A DNA stretch of 64,000 bases from Lycium barbarum (GCF_019175385.1 NC_083338.1:69076712-69140711), one strand, 5' to 3'; positions 43,477 to 57,022 are shown, numbered from the stretch's first letter. Notes: generated from the letters alone by a model not told the origin. Made by a program: numbers and translations.

Positions 43477-46275
43477 ATGTAAGAAATTCTAAAGATTTAG
43501 ACATAAGAGACAAACGAAAAGCTAGAATAGCCTGAGTGAAATTAGAGTACACGGGATGGTTGGAGACCATAACAGGCCACATAGCACGCGACAGGCTAGA
43601 CTAGAGAAGAGATAGAAAGTACGTCACGGCTCTGGAATATGGATAGGCCTGAATAGCGTTTGGAAGTATTTTGTGGGCTAGTTGATAGTAATTATATGTA
43701 TATATATGAATGCGTATGATATCTCATTTGTGATTGTATCAGTGGACATGTGAGTCCCAGTAACCGGCGCTACGGTAAAGAAGGCCTCAATCGAGTAAAG
43801 GATACCGAAGCCCGAGTGACAGTAAAAATAAATGGTGCAAGTGTTATAAGATAAGCTGCTATTTTCACTACAGGTTAAAATGGAAAAACTCCAATACAAC
43901 GATATTTGGAAAAGAAAGTGAGTGAGTAGCTGGAAAATAAACAGATCAAAGTGTCGGAAGAAGGTGAAAGGTAAGAAACCTCAGTGAATGAAGCCCCCGA
44001 GAGAAACTACAGGCAAAGCATGGGACGATTTAGATAAAACTTCAAAGGTAGGCACGTGAAAAGGGTAAAGTGCGGTAATATGGAACAGGAGAAGAATGTG
44101 TGGAGTTCGAAAACCAATTTCAATAAGTGGGACTGAAGAAATGGTGACTATGATGAGGGGTGTGAAGTAATAAAAGAATGATTAGGCTTTGCGACGATGC
44201 TAGGAGATTTGGGTCCTTGGAAGGTATATAAAGGAATAAAAGGTGCAGCAAAATTAATGTGGTTGCCTCGGACATGTAGGGGGGGGGGCTCTCTGCCAAA
44301 AGAATGACTCAAGAATAGAACGGACCTGCGAGCTTAAAGTAAAAATTTCACGACCTCCAGAGCCGATGCCATAAACGGCAAAAGGAGAAAAGTGACCGAG
44401 GAGAAAGGAACCCAAGAAGGGTTAAGGACGAAAGTAGAAGAAGTATACTAATGGGTTGGTCAAAAGAAGAGTGAAGCATTTAAGCGTAAGGCAATTGGAA
44501 ACCTCTAACCATAAGCGTAAGAAGGATGCCTTAACAAATTAGCGATAGGAACCCGATTACGCACCAAGGAAAAATAGGGATAATGGGTCGACATTGTTGA
44601 TTTGAAAATTAATGGTAAGAAATAAGAAATCATGCGAAGTCTGAAGGTTTTGATCTTAGAAGAAATGGAAAAGAGATGCAAGGAACATGCGTGGGAAACC
44701 GCTCGGTCGTAACATCATAAGCATAGTTAAAGGTTCGAGGAGCAAGGATAAAGAGAGTGTAAACCGTAAAGATTCTGTGCTGCGAGCAAAAGTAGCGGAC
44801 GCTCGAAAAATGGATGCGCAGTTGCAACACAAGTGCATAGTTAAGAGGAATTACGAGTAAGTGAGCTAAATGAGTGAAGGGACTAATAATGGACGAAAGG
44901 ATACGGGAATGTTGACAAGAATGATGGTGTAGACAAAACATATGGTAAGAAGTTTCGATATGTTATGCACAGAGTTGAAAAGAAAGATGAGGAGTAAGGT
45001 ATAAACAAAGACTTTACAAGAGGGCTGTTGGCATATAAGGAGCCCCCTTAAAGGGGGGGGGGGGGGAGGCAATATTATATTAGGCTTAAAAGGAATCACA
45101 ACAATTTCAAGTGCCAGAAAAGGAAATTTATTAGCTCGGGGCCAGAGCTCGAAATATATCAGCATATCAAGAGAATACATGAAAGGAATAGAAACGAGTT
45201 GACAATGAAGTGTACCGTGAGGCCGACATGAGGAAAAATGATGGAAGACACCTTAAGACAATGCCTCATGCCAACATGAATTATGATATGTTTATGCCAT
45301 GATCTGAATTCCTCACATCGGGCAAATTGGAGCCATACCTAAGTACGCAGTGACATGTTGTAAAGAGTAATAAAAAGAGCAAGAAAATGGCTACAAGCTA
45401 AGTTCACAAAGGATAATGAAGAGAATGATAAGACTCAAAGGATATTTCGGATGACAACGACTATTATAACGAAAGCATCAAAAGATTGATAGTTTGGAAA
45501 TTTTTGAAGAAAGGGAGAACGCAATGTTTATGAATGAAATTCATCGGATGCTAGAAAATAGTTTATGGATCTTTGATTATACGGAGTATGAGAATATACG
45601 TTATGAAATTATATGAGCCATCGACGCGAAGCGATGCTCGATTATATTGTAAGGAATCCATATCGGAGAACCAACAAGAAATAACGAAGGATGAAATGAG
45701 CGCCAACACAAAGAGATCAAAAACAAGTATACTTGTGTTGAGAAATGTGAGAGAAGGAAATAAAGAAAAAGTTGTAGTAAGAACTCAAGATGTTGCGAGC
45801 TAAGAAGTTAGGTGAATTCGGATCATAAGTCACCATAAGCGTGACTGGACTGCGAAAGATAATAATTGGCAAAGAAACGTTACGTACATATGTTTTGGGT
45901 AAATATTTAGAATGAAAGATTAAAAAGAAATAGTGACAAAGGCATAAAGAAGCAGGGAGCGAAGAAAAGAAAACACCAAAGGCCGATGGATATTTATAGC
46001 ATGCTAAGCGAGACTGCAATACTGTAGATCAAATAAAAGCAAGGAATAGCCTGTGGCCATATTGGATCATCAAGTGAAGATTGCGTACTAAAGACATGAC
46101 TTCTGTCAAGGTATGGTGACGAAACAATAGCAGAGAAAAGATGATCTGGGGAGTACAAGGATAATAAGTTGGCGCGGCGGATTAGAAAGCCCATGATAAG
46201 GACTGAGCATGGAGAAAAAGACCACTATAAGAGGGACCCTCCCTGAAGTGTTACAAGACCCCATAAGATCAGTTG
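43477..46275 (+). other. Element B non-coding interior, purine-rich
   Basis: About 2.8 kb with no long ORF in the sense strand. The first ~430 bp is co-linear with element C: TCTGGAAT (43631), GCGTTTG (43656), GTTATAAG (43844) and AACGATATT (43898). From 43.9 to 46.2 kb the sense strand is strongly A+G-rich (GAAGAAAT, AGGAGAAAAG). G-runs occur at 44280-44288 and 45054-45067. Confidence 0.6.
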
Positions 46276-46311
46276 AACATTCGAGGACGAATGTTCTAAA
46301 GGGGGGGAGGA
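46276..46311 (+). promoter_or_regulatory. Element B pre-PPT inverted repeat and polypurine tract
   Basis: Perfect inverted repeat AACATTCG-AGGA-CGAATGTT at 46276-46295, five bases, then GGGGGGGAGG (46301-46310) and the LTR start TGTTATAGCCC at 46312. Confidence 0.85.
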
Positions 46312-46705
46312 TGTTATAGCCCGTATTTTGTACGTTCGGATATTTCGAGGTAGTCGTGGTAAGTTAAGGAAATGACCATCTTCCAAAATTATTTTAATGT
46401 ACAAGTTGGTTATGAATATTATTTATGAATACTATTAGTATGGAAATATTGAGAAAGGCTAAGGGCAAAAAGGGAAAATCATAAAATGGTTCATGGTAAA
46501 ATTGTGGAAGGCTAGGGGCAAAATGGGAATTTCACAAAAAGTTCAAGAGAGTTCTTGAAGAACCCCTTGTCCGTGTGGCATATGTATAAATATATATATA
46601 TATAAATATGGAAGGATGATGACAAAATAAAATAATTAGTTATCTTTTACTTTAATGTTTAAGAAACTTCAAGAAAAGGCCATGTGTTCACATGGTATTG
46701 GAAGG

Positions 46706-46744
<39 letters not shown>

Positions 46745-48748
46745 TAAGTGGGAATAATCTAGACATTTCCTTTCTTCTTCCATAACACAAGAAATTTGAA
46801 GGCAAGAAATGGAGCCATTCGGCCATGGTGAGAAAAATTGAGCCATGGGAAATTGACCAAGAAAAATTATTTCTTCTAGTATTCCAAGCAATTGGAAGGT
46901 CCTTTTTAACATGGAATGGTTGTTGGAGCAATAAAATCATTTAATTGTGCAAGTTCACAACCTTAGTCAAGCCAAGAAGTTGAGTGAAAGAGGTAAGGTT
47001 TAATCTTCTCTTCAGATGTTATGGATGATTTGTATATGTTGTAGAGTGAAGAAATCGATGAAAATCATGAATTTGGCATGTTGGGGTGTTGGCCGAATAT
47101 AATTGTATTGTGTAGAACAAATGAATTGATTTTATTTAGTAATTTGATTATTGTGGTTGTTAATTCTATGATGTAAATAAGGATTTAATGGTTTGAAATG
47201 AAGTTGTAATTGTTTGTGGATTATGGAAGAAGTTAATGTGATATTAGTATGGTTTCTTATGATCATAAGAATGAATGATGTTGCTAAAGTATAGATTGTT
47301 GGTGTAGTTTATGAATTTGGAAGAAAGGGAATGTGTTGTTAGTGTTCTTGTTGCATTTGGAAGGTTTCGGGTGAAATGGCATATTGGCTAGATTGTTTTG
47401 AATATGGTATGACTTGTTTGAATTATTCTTGAATTGTGTTTGTAAGGTCTTGGGCAAGTATTTGAATGTGTAAGCATTGATGTTGGCTTGAATATATGCG
47501 ATTGAGTTGAATAAAAATGGAATGCCGTCGGATTGTGTAGAAAGAATTGTTAATGTTAGAATGTATTTTGAAACAATTGTTGAAATTGGAGATATGATTG
47601 TTGGTATTATTGTGGATAATTTGGCCGAGTTGAATTCTCGGGTTTGTTGTTGTTAAATTGGCCGAGCTAGATTCTCGGGGATGTTGTATTTACAGGGGAG
47701 ATGCTGCCGAAATTCCGGCAGATTATAAGTAAATCCGTTTGAAGAACTAAGACAAGTGTGTGTTGATGTGTCTAATGATTATGTAAATCTTCTTGAATGT
47801 AGACTAGCAAGCTTGGATGAATAAGCGTAACTAATAGGACGTGGAGCAGGTATGTAAGGCTTACCCTTTCTTTCTTTTGGCATGATCTTTATGAAACGAA
47901 CAAATGACGTATATGTATGATTTCAAAGAAATTCCTATTCTTAGAGCCACTAGGATGGCTAATATCCTTGATTTCCATAAGCTGTTTCATATGATTTTGA
48001 TGCATATCTATGATGTCCGAAGGTCTACTTGATATGTTTCCGAATTGGCATTCGAAAGATAAGTGATATGGCTAATGTCTTGATTTTCAAATGATAGCAC
48101 GTCTGATTATTCCGTTAAGTCTTTGATACATTTTGATACGTACATATGATTCCAAAAGCCATATCTGATTTGATCCATACGATATCCGAAAGGTACTTGA
48201 CATGATAGTGTACATATGATTCCGAAAGTTATATCTGATTTGATCCATACGATATTCGAAAGGTACTTGACATGATTGTTGCTTCAATTTTCTAAAAATG
48301 GCTTCTGAAATGTTCGTAGAAGGTTCTGTGCTTCAAACGCTCATAACATTCTCATACTAAGTCGGATTGACCCGAAACTTGTTTCTGAGCCTTCAGATGT
48401 CGGTAAGTATACTTATCTATCGAGTCTTGATTTATATGCATATAGTTTCGCACTACTCTGTTCGTGCAAGCCTCAGTATGTCCTTCACTGAGCCCGGGCC
48501 AGGACATGTTATCGTGCGCACTCCTCTGCATTGTTCACCGAGTCCCTCTCACTTGCGGGCCGGGACACGTTATATGTATATGTACATGATGATATGCGAA
48601 TATGGGGATGGTGGACAGTATGGCATATGATGATTTATTCACCGAGACCCGCAAAAGAGGGCCGGGACACGTTATATGTATCCACCGAGTCCCTCAATAG
48701 AGGGCCGGGACACGTTATATGTATACATGATATATGATGTTGACATGC
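46312..48748 (+). repeat. Element B 3' LTR, 3' part missing
   Basis: Starts TGTTATAGCCCGTATTTTG and follows the 5' LTR closely to GATGTTGACATGC, where Athila sequence begins. About 700 bp of the LTR end is missing. Confidence 0.85.
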
Positions 48749-50365
48749 AACTTCAACCACAACGGAAGATCAACTTGCGCTTCTTCAACAACAATTGGCA
48801 CCTTAACTTGTGGTTCTTCTTCCTTCTCTACCGGTTCCCTTTTAAACACTTTCTCACCCTCACTTTGATGTAGTTTCCCACTTCGAGTAGCGATAGAATT
48901 GCACTTGGCTATTGGAACACCTCCACTGCCCTTCGGTTTCGGTATTGTGTCGCTCGGGAGTTTCTCTCTTTGTAGAAGATATTGTTCTCGAGAAAGATCT
49001 CTCATTTGTAATTCTAGATTTTTAATGGGCGAGGTATGTGAACCCACAACTATGGTCAAACCCTTGATCGACTTATCAAACTTTTCTTGATTTGCCATTA
49101 CTCGCTCAAGCATGCTTTCCAATTTAGAATTCCCTTGATCATTCGAAGGATCCTCTCGCCAATTCGGTGAGTTGGAAGATTGTACTTTTGGGGGAACATA
49201 AGGATTGGAACTTCGATTTCCAAAATTATTGTATTTCTCTTGATCCACACCACCATGATCGTTTCTTCCATATTGATTACCTTGCCTTTGCGGTTGAGGT
49301 TTCCATTGATTTTGGTAACCGGGCCCTTGATAGTTTTTCCTTTGATAACCCCTTTGAGAGGTTTACATAATTACCATCCTCATATTGCATCAATGGTCCC
49401 TCTTGATATGGAGCTTCTTGAGTGTGATACATGCCATTTGGTAGAGGTTGCATCTCCTCTACCGCATTCACCTTCTTGGTATCATCTTCCACAAACCTCT
49501 TGGTTAACAAGCTAATGTTGGTGGCAAGTTTAGCAATTGTTTGGTCCCTCTCTTAATTTTCCTTCACCATAGTGTTGAACAACGGAGTCCAATATATCAC
49601 ACTATCCATGCCACCCCAATGCTATGCTTGATTATGTGTAGTAAGCTTGTCAAGACATTGGGTGATTTTAGAAAAAATCCTATCCATGAAACACCCACCG
49701 GCTGCATTGTTTGCCATAAAGTCATAGGATCTAAACCTGTATAGAAATTATCCATCAATACGATATCCGAAAAACCATGATTCGAAGACCTCATCAAATA
49801 TGTATTGAACCTCTCTCAAACTTCATAAAGTTGTTCCAAATGTTGCTTGAATTCAAAAATCTTGTCTTTGAGTTTGGCCTTCTTACTCAGAGGAAACCAT
49901 TTCTTGACAAAAACATTCACTAACTCAGCCCATGTATGAATGGAATTGTGAGGCAACTTCTCAAACCAAGTCTTTGCTTCGCCGGCCAAAGAGTATTTGA
50001 AAACCCTCAACCGGATGGCATCTTCAATTACATTGTTCTACTTGAGTGTCTGGCACACACCTATAAAACTCTTCAAATGTTGATGTGGGTCATCGTCGGT
50101 GGAATTTCGAAAATAACCCTCAAGCTTAAGCAGTTGATAGATGCCACTATCAATCTTGAAATTAATTGCATCAACCCTTTAAGGAACAATGGTAGTTGCA
50201 TACTCAACATCCTGGATAAGATCAGCAAACATATTTTCCTCATCATGATCATCCGGTGGCGGAGGGACCATATTTCCTCCCTGATCACCCTGTGCTCCAT
50301 AACCTCCTCCTCGTCCTGCCATAGTCATATGGTTCACAACACAAGCAAACAAGGTGTGATGGAAT
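48749..50365 (-). pseudogene. Athila gag (broken)
   Basis: On the minus strand a likely start MTMAGRGGGYGAQ is followed by IDSGIYQLLKLEGYFRNSTDDD, then LAGEAKTWFEKLPHNSIHTW and VFVKKWFPLSKKAKLKDKIF. This is the Athila Retrotrans_gag pattern. Downstream come LTKRFVEDDTKKVNAVEEMQ, then NPYVPPKVQSSNSPNWREDP, LESMLERVMANQEKFDKSIK and the basic ITTRSG-like block (CNSIATRSGK) that precedes the protease. At least four stops or frameshifts interrupt it. The last part (49248-48749) is open and fuses into element B LTR text. Confidence 0.8.
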
Positions 50366-50410
50366 AGGAAAAGACTCAAAGTAAAGCACATACTATTTAG
50401 TACTTTCAAA

Positions 50411-50434
50411 CCGTATTCCCCAGCGGCGCCAAAA
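50411..50434 (-). promoter_or_regulatory. Athila primer binding site
   Basis: On the minus strand TTGGCGCCGCTGGGGA lies next to the LTR. This is close to the tRNA-Asp complement used by Athila elements, and it separates this element from the Met-primed elements around it. Confidence 0.8.
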
Positions 50435-50436
50435 TT

Positions 50437-51723
50437 TGATACACTCCAATAACACCTAACAAATAGCGGTCGTCACCCAACAAGGTCGGGGTGGAATCCC
50501 ACTAGGAATATCATGTGAAAAGTTTACTTTTGTACTGTGTTACTTTATTCTAGTCATAATCCTATTACGGTAAGTTGTAAAGGATTTATGTTTCTAATTG
50601 CTACTTTGATTTCAAAATTACTTTAATTGGAGAAAAGAATAAAGGTTGTGTCCCCTTTTGATTGAGTGTGATGCTATAGGTATTAATGTGATATATTCCT
50701 AATGGGTCGTTGTATGGAATGCATTTAATCTCTAAATGACTCTCTAATATTTTCCAATAATTAGAAAGTATTTCCTCGTTTAATAAACTCACTCAGGGAT
50801 AAGAGGAGTTTACTTGGCATAAATTAATCTCACCTTCCCAAGTAAAGAAAGGGTTTATGGCATAGGTTGATGTTTGCAACCACCAATCAACTTTAAAGAA
50901 TAAGAAATAAATAGAAACCAACAACCCATTATGCATATATTCAACAATAAACACCCATTCATATAACACCCATTATTGGGTTCACAACCTTAGTATTAAA
51001 AGCTTAGCTACTAATAGTTTTCACTACAAAACAAAGCATTAAAAGTTTACAATGTAATAAAGAAGAGAAAAAATGGAATATTCTCCTCAAAAGCTTCAAC
51101 TCAATGGAGTATTAAATATTATGGACTATTAGGACAAACATCTGAACAAAAATGACCCACAAAACCCTATACCAACTATATATAATGGTCCAAAAACGCG
51201 TAATTAACTGTAACAAAAATTACCCTAGCGGATATAATTACGGACCGTAAAACATAATTACGGCCCGTCAATTTGATCCTCACTACCGTAAAAGTGAAAT
51301 ATTCAGAGCTAGGTCTTTATTTATGCCCACATGTACGGACCGTCATTTAGAATTATGGTTCGTACCCTTCTGCCGTCATTAGTTCTTCATTTGAATCATT
51401 GTTCTGGTCATTGAGTTCCAGATGAATTTATGGCCCGTAGAAATATTCTACGGTCCGTAAAAGTGGCCATAACTCGTGGTACAAAAATTGACACTTCTGA
51501 TTTTTTCCATTCCAGTTACGCTAGAAATTATGGTCCATAAACTATATTTACGGTCCGTGAACCTCTTCAGATCTTAGCTTTTTGTGCAACTTTCCTGGTT
51601 TTTGTCATTTTGTTATCAAACACCTACAACAGAACAAATAACATAAGAAACGACATGAAATCACATATAACAAGTAAAAATCTCTGTAAAAAGACATCAA
51701 ATGTGTCGTAATTCCACGACACA
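50437..51723 (-). repeat. Athila 5' LTR (minus strand)
   Basis: TGATACACTCC...CCACGACACA, 1287 bp. It is the full-length counterpart of the truncated copy at 16855-18321. Contains several TACGGTCCGTAA-type palindromes (51240-51560). Confidence 0.8.
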
Positions 51724-52010
51724 TCAATAACTGAATCTCAAATCAATCTTGGAAAAGATAAAAGCACCCTGAAGCTGATCAAACAAGTCATCAATATGAG
51801 GGATTCGATATTTGTATTTTATAGTCACGTTGTTCAACTGCTGATAGTCAATACATATGCGCATAGATCCATCATTTTTCTTCATAAGTAATGCAGGAAC
51901 AGCCCACGGATAAACACTAGGCTGAATGAATCCTTTACTCAACAAATCTTGCAATTGCTACTGCAACTCAGCCGGCGCCATCCGATATGGCGGAATAGAA
52001 TGGGATTAAT
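51724..52010 (-). pseudogene. Gypsy reverse transcriptase N-terminal fragment
   Basis: Minus frame 51954-51724: [65 protein letters not shown]. These are RT fingers and palm motifs, including the first catalytic Asp. The reading stops at the Athila insertion site. The gene order with the next fragment (protease to the right) fits one minus-strand Ty3/gypsy element distinct in sequence from element G. Confidence 0.8.
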
Positions 52011-52019
52011 CTCTGGCTC

Positions 52020-52660
52020 TAAGTAAAGATGTCACGATTGGGTGGAACACCTGGAAGATCCGTCAGAAACACTTTCGGAAACTCTCTCACCACCAGAACT
52101 TGTTCTAATGGGGAAGTCTCCGAACTAGTATCTCGAATGTAAGCCAAATAGGAGCGATACCCCTTCTCCACCATCTTTTGACCCTTAAGAAACGATATAA
52201 CTCTCTTCGGTATTGACTAAGAGCACCTTTCCACTCTAATCGAGGAATACCTGGCATAGCTAAGATAACTGTCTTCATGATAGTCCAAGATTGCATGATA
52301 CAGAGATAACCAATCCATCTCAAGAATAGCATCAAAATCTACGATATCAAAGACTTTCAAATCTACCTGGGTGTCATATCCCATCAAAGTAACTACACAA
52401 TATCGATATACCCAATCAACCATTACGGAATCATATAGGTGTAGAAATATGAAGAGGCAAGTCAAGTGAATCACACATCATATCCAAACTCGAAGTAATG
52501 TAGGAAGACACATAAGAATAGGTAGAGCCTGGATCAAGTAATACTGTAGTGGGATGATGGAAAATTGAAATAATACCTGTAATGACTGTATTGGAGGCCT
52601 CTGGCTCAGGTCTGCTAAAAAGCATAGAAATAAGTACGATCAACCAAAGTTTGAGTACCC
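52020..52660 (-). pseudogene. Gypsy aspartic protease and linker (broken)
   Basis: Minus frames give VITGIISIFHHPTTVLLDPG, STYSYVSSYI, then SVMVDWVYRYCVVTLMGYDT, VDFDAILEMDWLSLYHAILD and MPGIPRLEWKGAL in another frame. This is the Ty3/gypsy protease with its LLDPGS active-site box and the usual 'ILGMDWLS.YHA' block. Two frameshifts are evident. It is cut at 52687 by the LTR of element G. Confidence 0.8.
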
Positions 52661-52687
52661 TACGACTACCACCTCGGCCGGACTAAG

Positions 52688-55156
52688 TGTCACGACCCGA
52701 CTAGGGGCCATAACGGGTACCTGGGGCTGACCACCGAGCACCACTCATACTACTAGTCAACATACTTATCCTGCATTCATTCATTATTCTCATGCTTCTA
52801 TCATAGAAAGAAAACCATTTTCACTTTGAAACATATTTACCTTCATATACGTAAGCCCTTCGACTATCAAAGTAATACATATACAATGAGGGAATCGTGA
52901 GACCACACTACCCACACATACCTATCTACGAGCCTCTACTAGTGTACTAGACATATGGATGGGACAGGACCCCGTCGTGCCCAAAACATATATATACACA
53001 AATTAATAAATCAATGGCACCTCCGGAACAATGGAGTGCTCTCAAAGTCTGCTGATAGCCCCTACGAATCTGGATCACCTCCTGGTATACCTGTGGACAT
53101 GAACACAGCGTCCAAAGAAAAAGGACGTCAGTATGAACATTGTACTGAATATGTAAGGTATGAATAAAATGAGCATAATAAAGAAGTCATGAAACATAAG
53201 GTGAAGATATGACCTACTTAGCTTTTAAGAGTAAATGCATTTTTAACATATCACATACATCATCATGTCACATATATCATCATTATTAACCCGCATCCGG
53301 GTACCCTCATACGCCGTCCACTAGTGGTGGTCATGTCCGGCCTTCTAGGCACGCTGTACTCACAAGCAGCCCGCATTAGCGGTGACATGTCTGGTCATTC
53401 AGGCACGGTGGAACCATAAGCAGCCCGCCTTAGCGGTGACATGTCCGGCCATCGAGGCACGGTCGAATCGTGTCATCATGAATTCATCATAACTTATCAT
53501 CATCATACATTCATCATAGAATATGCATTAGAGCTTAAAGACAATTTATAACTATATCAGGGTGACATAAGGTCCAGAACCCCCGATTATATTATAGAGT
53601 GATCATATTCGTCATATCTCACCTTGAAGGAACTAACATTGTAAGGTGAGTGTACACAATGAACAACATCAATGGATCATACTTAGGATCATTAACTTTA
53701 TGGACATCATATCTTGCTTTGGAATTCCTTAGACTTAAACTCATTATCGTCATTATCATGCTCGTAACGTATCTCTTTTCTTTATCTTATGAAAAGCTCT
53801 CTGAAGCATGGACTCATAATTTCCGATATGTAGGAAAATCATGGAAAGATAGGAGGATTCATGCCATAGGAGTCATCCCTTAGAAAGAAGGGACTAGCTT
53901 TACATACCTTTTCGTTTAGCTACTCTATCGCTTGAACGTTCTCCTCCAATGCTCACGTTTCTACCTTCAAGAGAGTTCGTATTAACATTAGCTAATCGAT
54001 CACATGAACATGCTTAACTAAAGCTAGAGAAAATTGGGCAGCATTTCCTTTGTTTATACAACTTCCTCCATATCATATATCAACTCCCAAACATCTATGA
54101 TAGCATTCAGAATGTCATAGCAATAATCTCCATTCACCTACATTATCCACATTTCCCAATTTCACTTCAAATCATCCATAACCATGGTCTTAGCACACTT
54201 TTACATTCACTCATATATAATGTTTATACCATGTCCTTAATGTCATTTATAGCATAATTATAATCACAACATATCAAGAATCACGACTCATTCCAAGCTA
54301 CTACTAAAAAATGCTACTATCCTTACATTCATGAACCATTTTCTATCTCCTTCTGCAATCCAAGTCTTTCAACCTCTCAATACTTTAAACAACATGGAAT
54401 GATCATAAAACTTACCTTTGATAGTGTGGGAATGAGCTTTGAGTGGAAATACTTCACTTCAGTAAAACCCTAGTTCCACTTTCAATGAGATTTATTGCCT
54501 TGGATGAACCCTAATGAGTTTCTTGCACTTGATTCTCTTGGTTTGATGAAGTTGATCATGAATTTCTCTTGAGTTCTTGTGGAAGAAGTGTGGAGAGTTT
54601 TCTAGAGAGTTCTTGAAGTGTGGAGTGAGAAATGAAATGAATTAAATGAGGTTGGGGTCCCTTATATTAATCTTAAAATCTGTCCCGACTCAGTTTCACG
54701 GACCAACATGCGGTCCCTATAATTTATATGGACCGTATGTATGGCCGTATCTTTGGTCCAGTGAAAGTCCCCATTCTGGGTAGAACATACGGTCCGTATG
54801 TTGGACCGTATAATGCCCAGCTTTTCGAAACTCGTTCTCGTCGACTCGTTTGATCTCCAATCCTTATGGAATCTTCTTGACACTTGTTTAACACCTCATT
54901 AACAATCTAAGGGACATTATAACTCTTCTTTAAGACATCATTAAGCCATCCTTAACTTGGTACTTTGTGAATCCTTTTCGATACACAACGCATACCTCGC
55001 CTTTCTTGATGAAATTCCTTCTCTTACCTCGATTGTCTTTGAAATCTCAATTAGAACCATTAAATACTATTTCTTGCTCATTGAAACATCGTATACTTCG
55101 TGCCTTTCGCTAGTCTATTCACTGTGCATCAACAGAAATTTTTTTGAGGTGTAACA
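52688..55156 (-). repeat. Element G 3' LTR (minus strand)
   Basis: TGTCACGACCCGAC...TGAGGTGTAACA, 2469 bp. Repeated GGTGACATGTCCGGCCATCGAGGCACGG-type units (three, partly inverted) lie at 53325-53465. CATACGGTCCGTATG palindromes lie near 54700-54800. Confidence 0.85.
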
Positions 55157-55193
55157 TTCTTCCCCCCTTTTAGAACATTCGTCCTCGAATGTT
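55157..55193 (-). promoter_or_regulatory. Element G polypurine tract and pre-PPT inverted repeat
   Basis: On the minus strand the perfect inverted repeat AACATTCG-AGGA-CGAATGTT (55174-55193) is followed by CTAAAAGGGGGGAAGAA and the LTR start TGTTACACCTC. Same arrangement as in elements B and C. Confidence 0.85.
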
Positions 55194-55369
55194 GAGTTCT
55201 CTGGAATTATACGAAAATTTCGCCAAAGTTTCTCCTATAATATGGCACTACCATCCTGTCACAACAGCCCATAATAACAATGCCTCACAGGCTACAACAT
55301 AATAGCAATAAAGTTTTGCCACAGACGACCCAAAAGCATAAAAAGAAAACATACATACCTCATAATCTT

Positions 55370-57022
55370 GACATTTCATCTTGGATCTCTTCCGGGGGCT
55401 GAAATAAGTGTCGGTGCTTAGACTTCATATTTTATTCTGCCTCCCAAGTCATTTCTTCTCGGTTGTTGTTTCTCCATAACACCTTAACTGAAGCTACTTC
55501 TTTATTTCTAAGTCTCCGTACTTGCCTATCTAGTATTGCAATGGGTACCTCTTCATAAGCCAAATTTTCCGTTACTTGAACATCATCTACCGGTACGATC
55601 CTAGTAGGATCTCCAACACATTTTCGGAGCATTGACACATGGAAAACCGGATGGACTGATTCTAGTTCTGAGGGTAAGTCCAATTCATAAGCTACTCGAC
55701 CCACCTTGCGGACAATCTTATAAGGTCCTATATATCCAGGACTCAACTTTCCCTTCTTACCAAATATCATCACACCTTTCATTGGCGACACCTTTAAGAA
55801 TACCTAGTCATCAACTTGAAATTCTAAGTCTCACCGCCGGTTGTTCGCATAAGATTTCTGGCGACTTTGGGCAGTCACCAATCGATCTCGGATAACCTTG
55901 ATCTTTTCCACTGCTTGTTGAATCAGCTCAGGGCCTATTAACTGTACTTCTCCTACTTCAAACCACCCAATTGGGGATCTACACTTCCTTCCATATAGAG
56001 CTTCATACGGAACCATTTGGATACTGGAATGATAGCTGTTGTTGTATGCAAACTCAATAAGGGGTAAGTGGTCATCCTAACTACTACCATAATCCAGCAC
56101 ACATGCCCGTAGCATATCTTCCAAGGTCTAAATGGTACTTTCGGCTTGCCCATCAGTTTGCGGATGAAATGCTGTGCTAAGCTTTACTTGAGTACCCAAA
56201 CCTTCTTGGAAAGATTTCTAGAACTTAGCGGTAAATTTCACTCCTCTATCACTAATAATGGACATCGGAATATCATGGAGTCGCACTATCTCCTTAAGAT
56301 GTAACCTTGCATAATCTTCTGCTGAGTACGTAGTCCTGACTGGAAGAAAATGAGCTGATTTTGTGAGTCTGTCCACGATTACCCATATGGAGTCATATTT
56401 GCTTCGGGAATGAGGTAACCCCACAATAAAATCCATGTTGATCACCTCCCATTTCCAGGTTGGAATCTCCATTGCTTGCAATAATCCTCCTGGTTTTTGA
56501 TGCTCGATTTTCACTTGTTGACAGTTTGGACATTGAGTTACAAAATTCTGCTATGTCTTTCTTTATTCAATCCCACCAATACATTAACTTAAGATCATGG
56601 TACATCTTTGTCGCACCTGGATGAATAGAATACCGAGAATAATGAGCTTCTTCTAGAATCCGACGACGTAGTTCCACAACATTTGGAACACATAGCCTGC
56701 CTCGGTATCTTAGAACTCCATCTATAGAAGTTTCAAATGGAGACTTCTCTTTTTCATGAAATGTGTCTCTATAGTGGCTCAACTGAGGATCTTCATATTG
56801 ACGCTCTTTCACCTCCATGTCCAAGGATGAAACAGATGGATTATTGATATTAATTCCTGCACCGCCTGAATCGATTGGACGAACTCCAAGGCTAGCTAGC
56901 TGGTGGAGCTCACGAATTAATTCCTTATTCTCCGGAGGAGCCTCACATAGGCTACCCATTGATCTGCAGCTGAGTGCATCAGCTACTACATTTTTCTTTC
57001 TAGGGTGGTATAAAATAGTCAC
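55370..57022 (-). pseudogene. Element G integrase with chromodomain
   Basis: From 57022 down: DALSCRSMGSL; the zinc-binding part with HYSRYSIHPGATKMY and, after a +1 frameshift, CPNCQQVK; then the core WKWEVINMDFIVGLP (first catalytic Asp), SIISDRGVKFTAKF (second Asp) and HPQTDGQAE (Glu). [13 protein letters not shown] and the GPF-type C-terminal part GKLSPGYIGPYKIV follow. The end ILDRQVRRLRNKEVASVKVLW.N...EEMTWE is a chromodomain typical of the Tekay/Del clade, which targets insertion to heterochromatin. About six stops or shifts are seen (near 55.83, 56.1, 56.22 and 56.55 kb). Confidence 0.85.

Larger units (their letters stand above)
39548..48748 (+). mobile_element. Element B: large non-autonomous gypsy-type element with 5S-like module
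   Basis: A 5' LTR (39548-42506, first ~190 bp missing), Met primer site, leader, about 3.7 kb internal DNA, PPT and a 3' LTR (46312-48748, 3' part missing) are present. The LTRs match closely over about 2.2 kb, with only scattered differences by eye, so it is recent. No gag or pol is recognised. The interior carries a 5S rRNA-derived segment and a non-coding module shared with element C. Both outer ends are truncated by neighbours, so target duplications cannot be tested. Confidence 0.8.
48749..51723 (-). mobile_element. Athila-type element, 5' half (minus strand)
   Basis: The 5' LTR (50437-51723), an Asp-tRNA type primer site and a broken gag are present. Protease to integrase and the 3' LTR are missing, cut at the border with element B. 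The right border (CGACACA) falls in the RT of another gypsy element, so Athila inserted there first and was later truncated. Confidence 0.8.
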
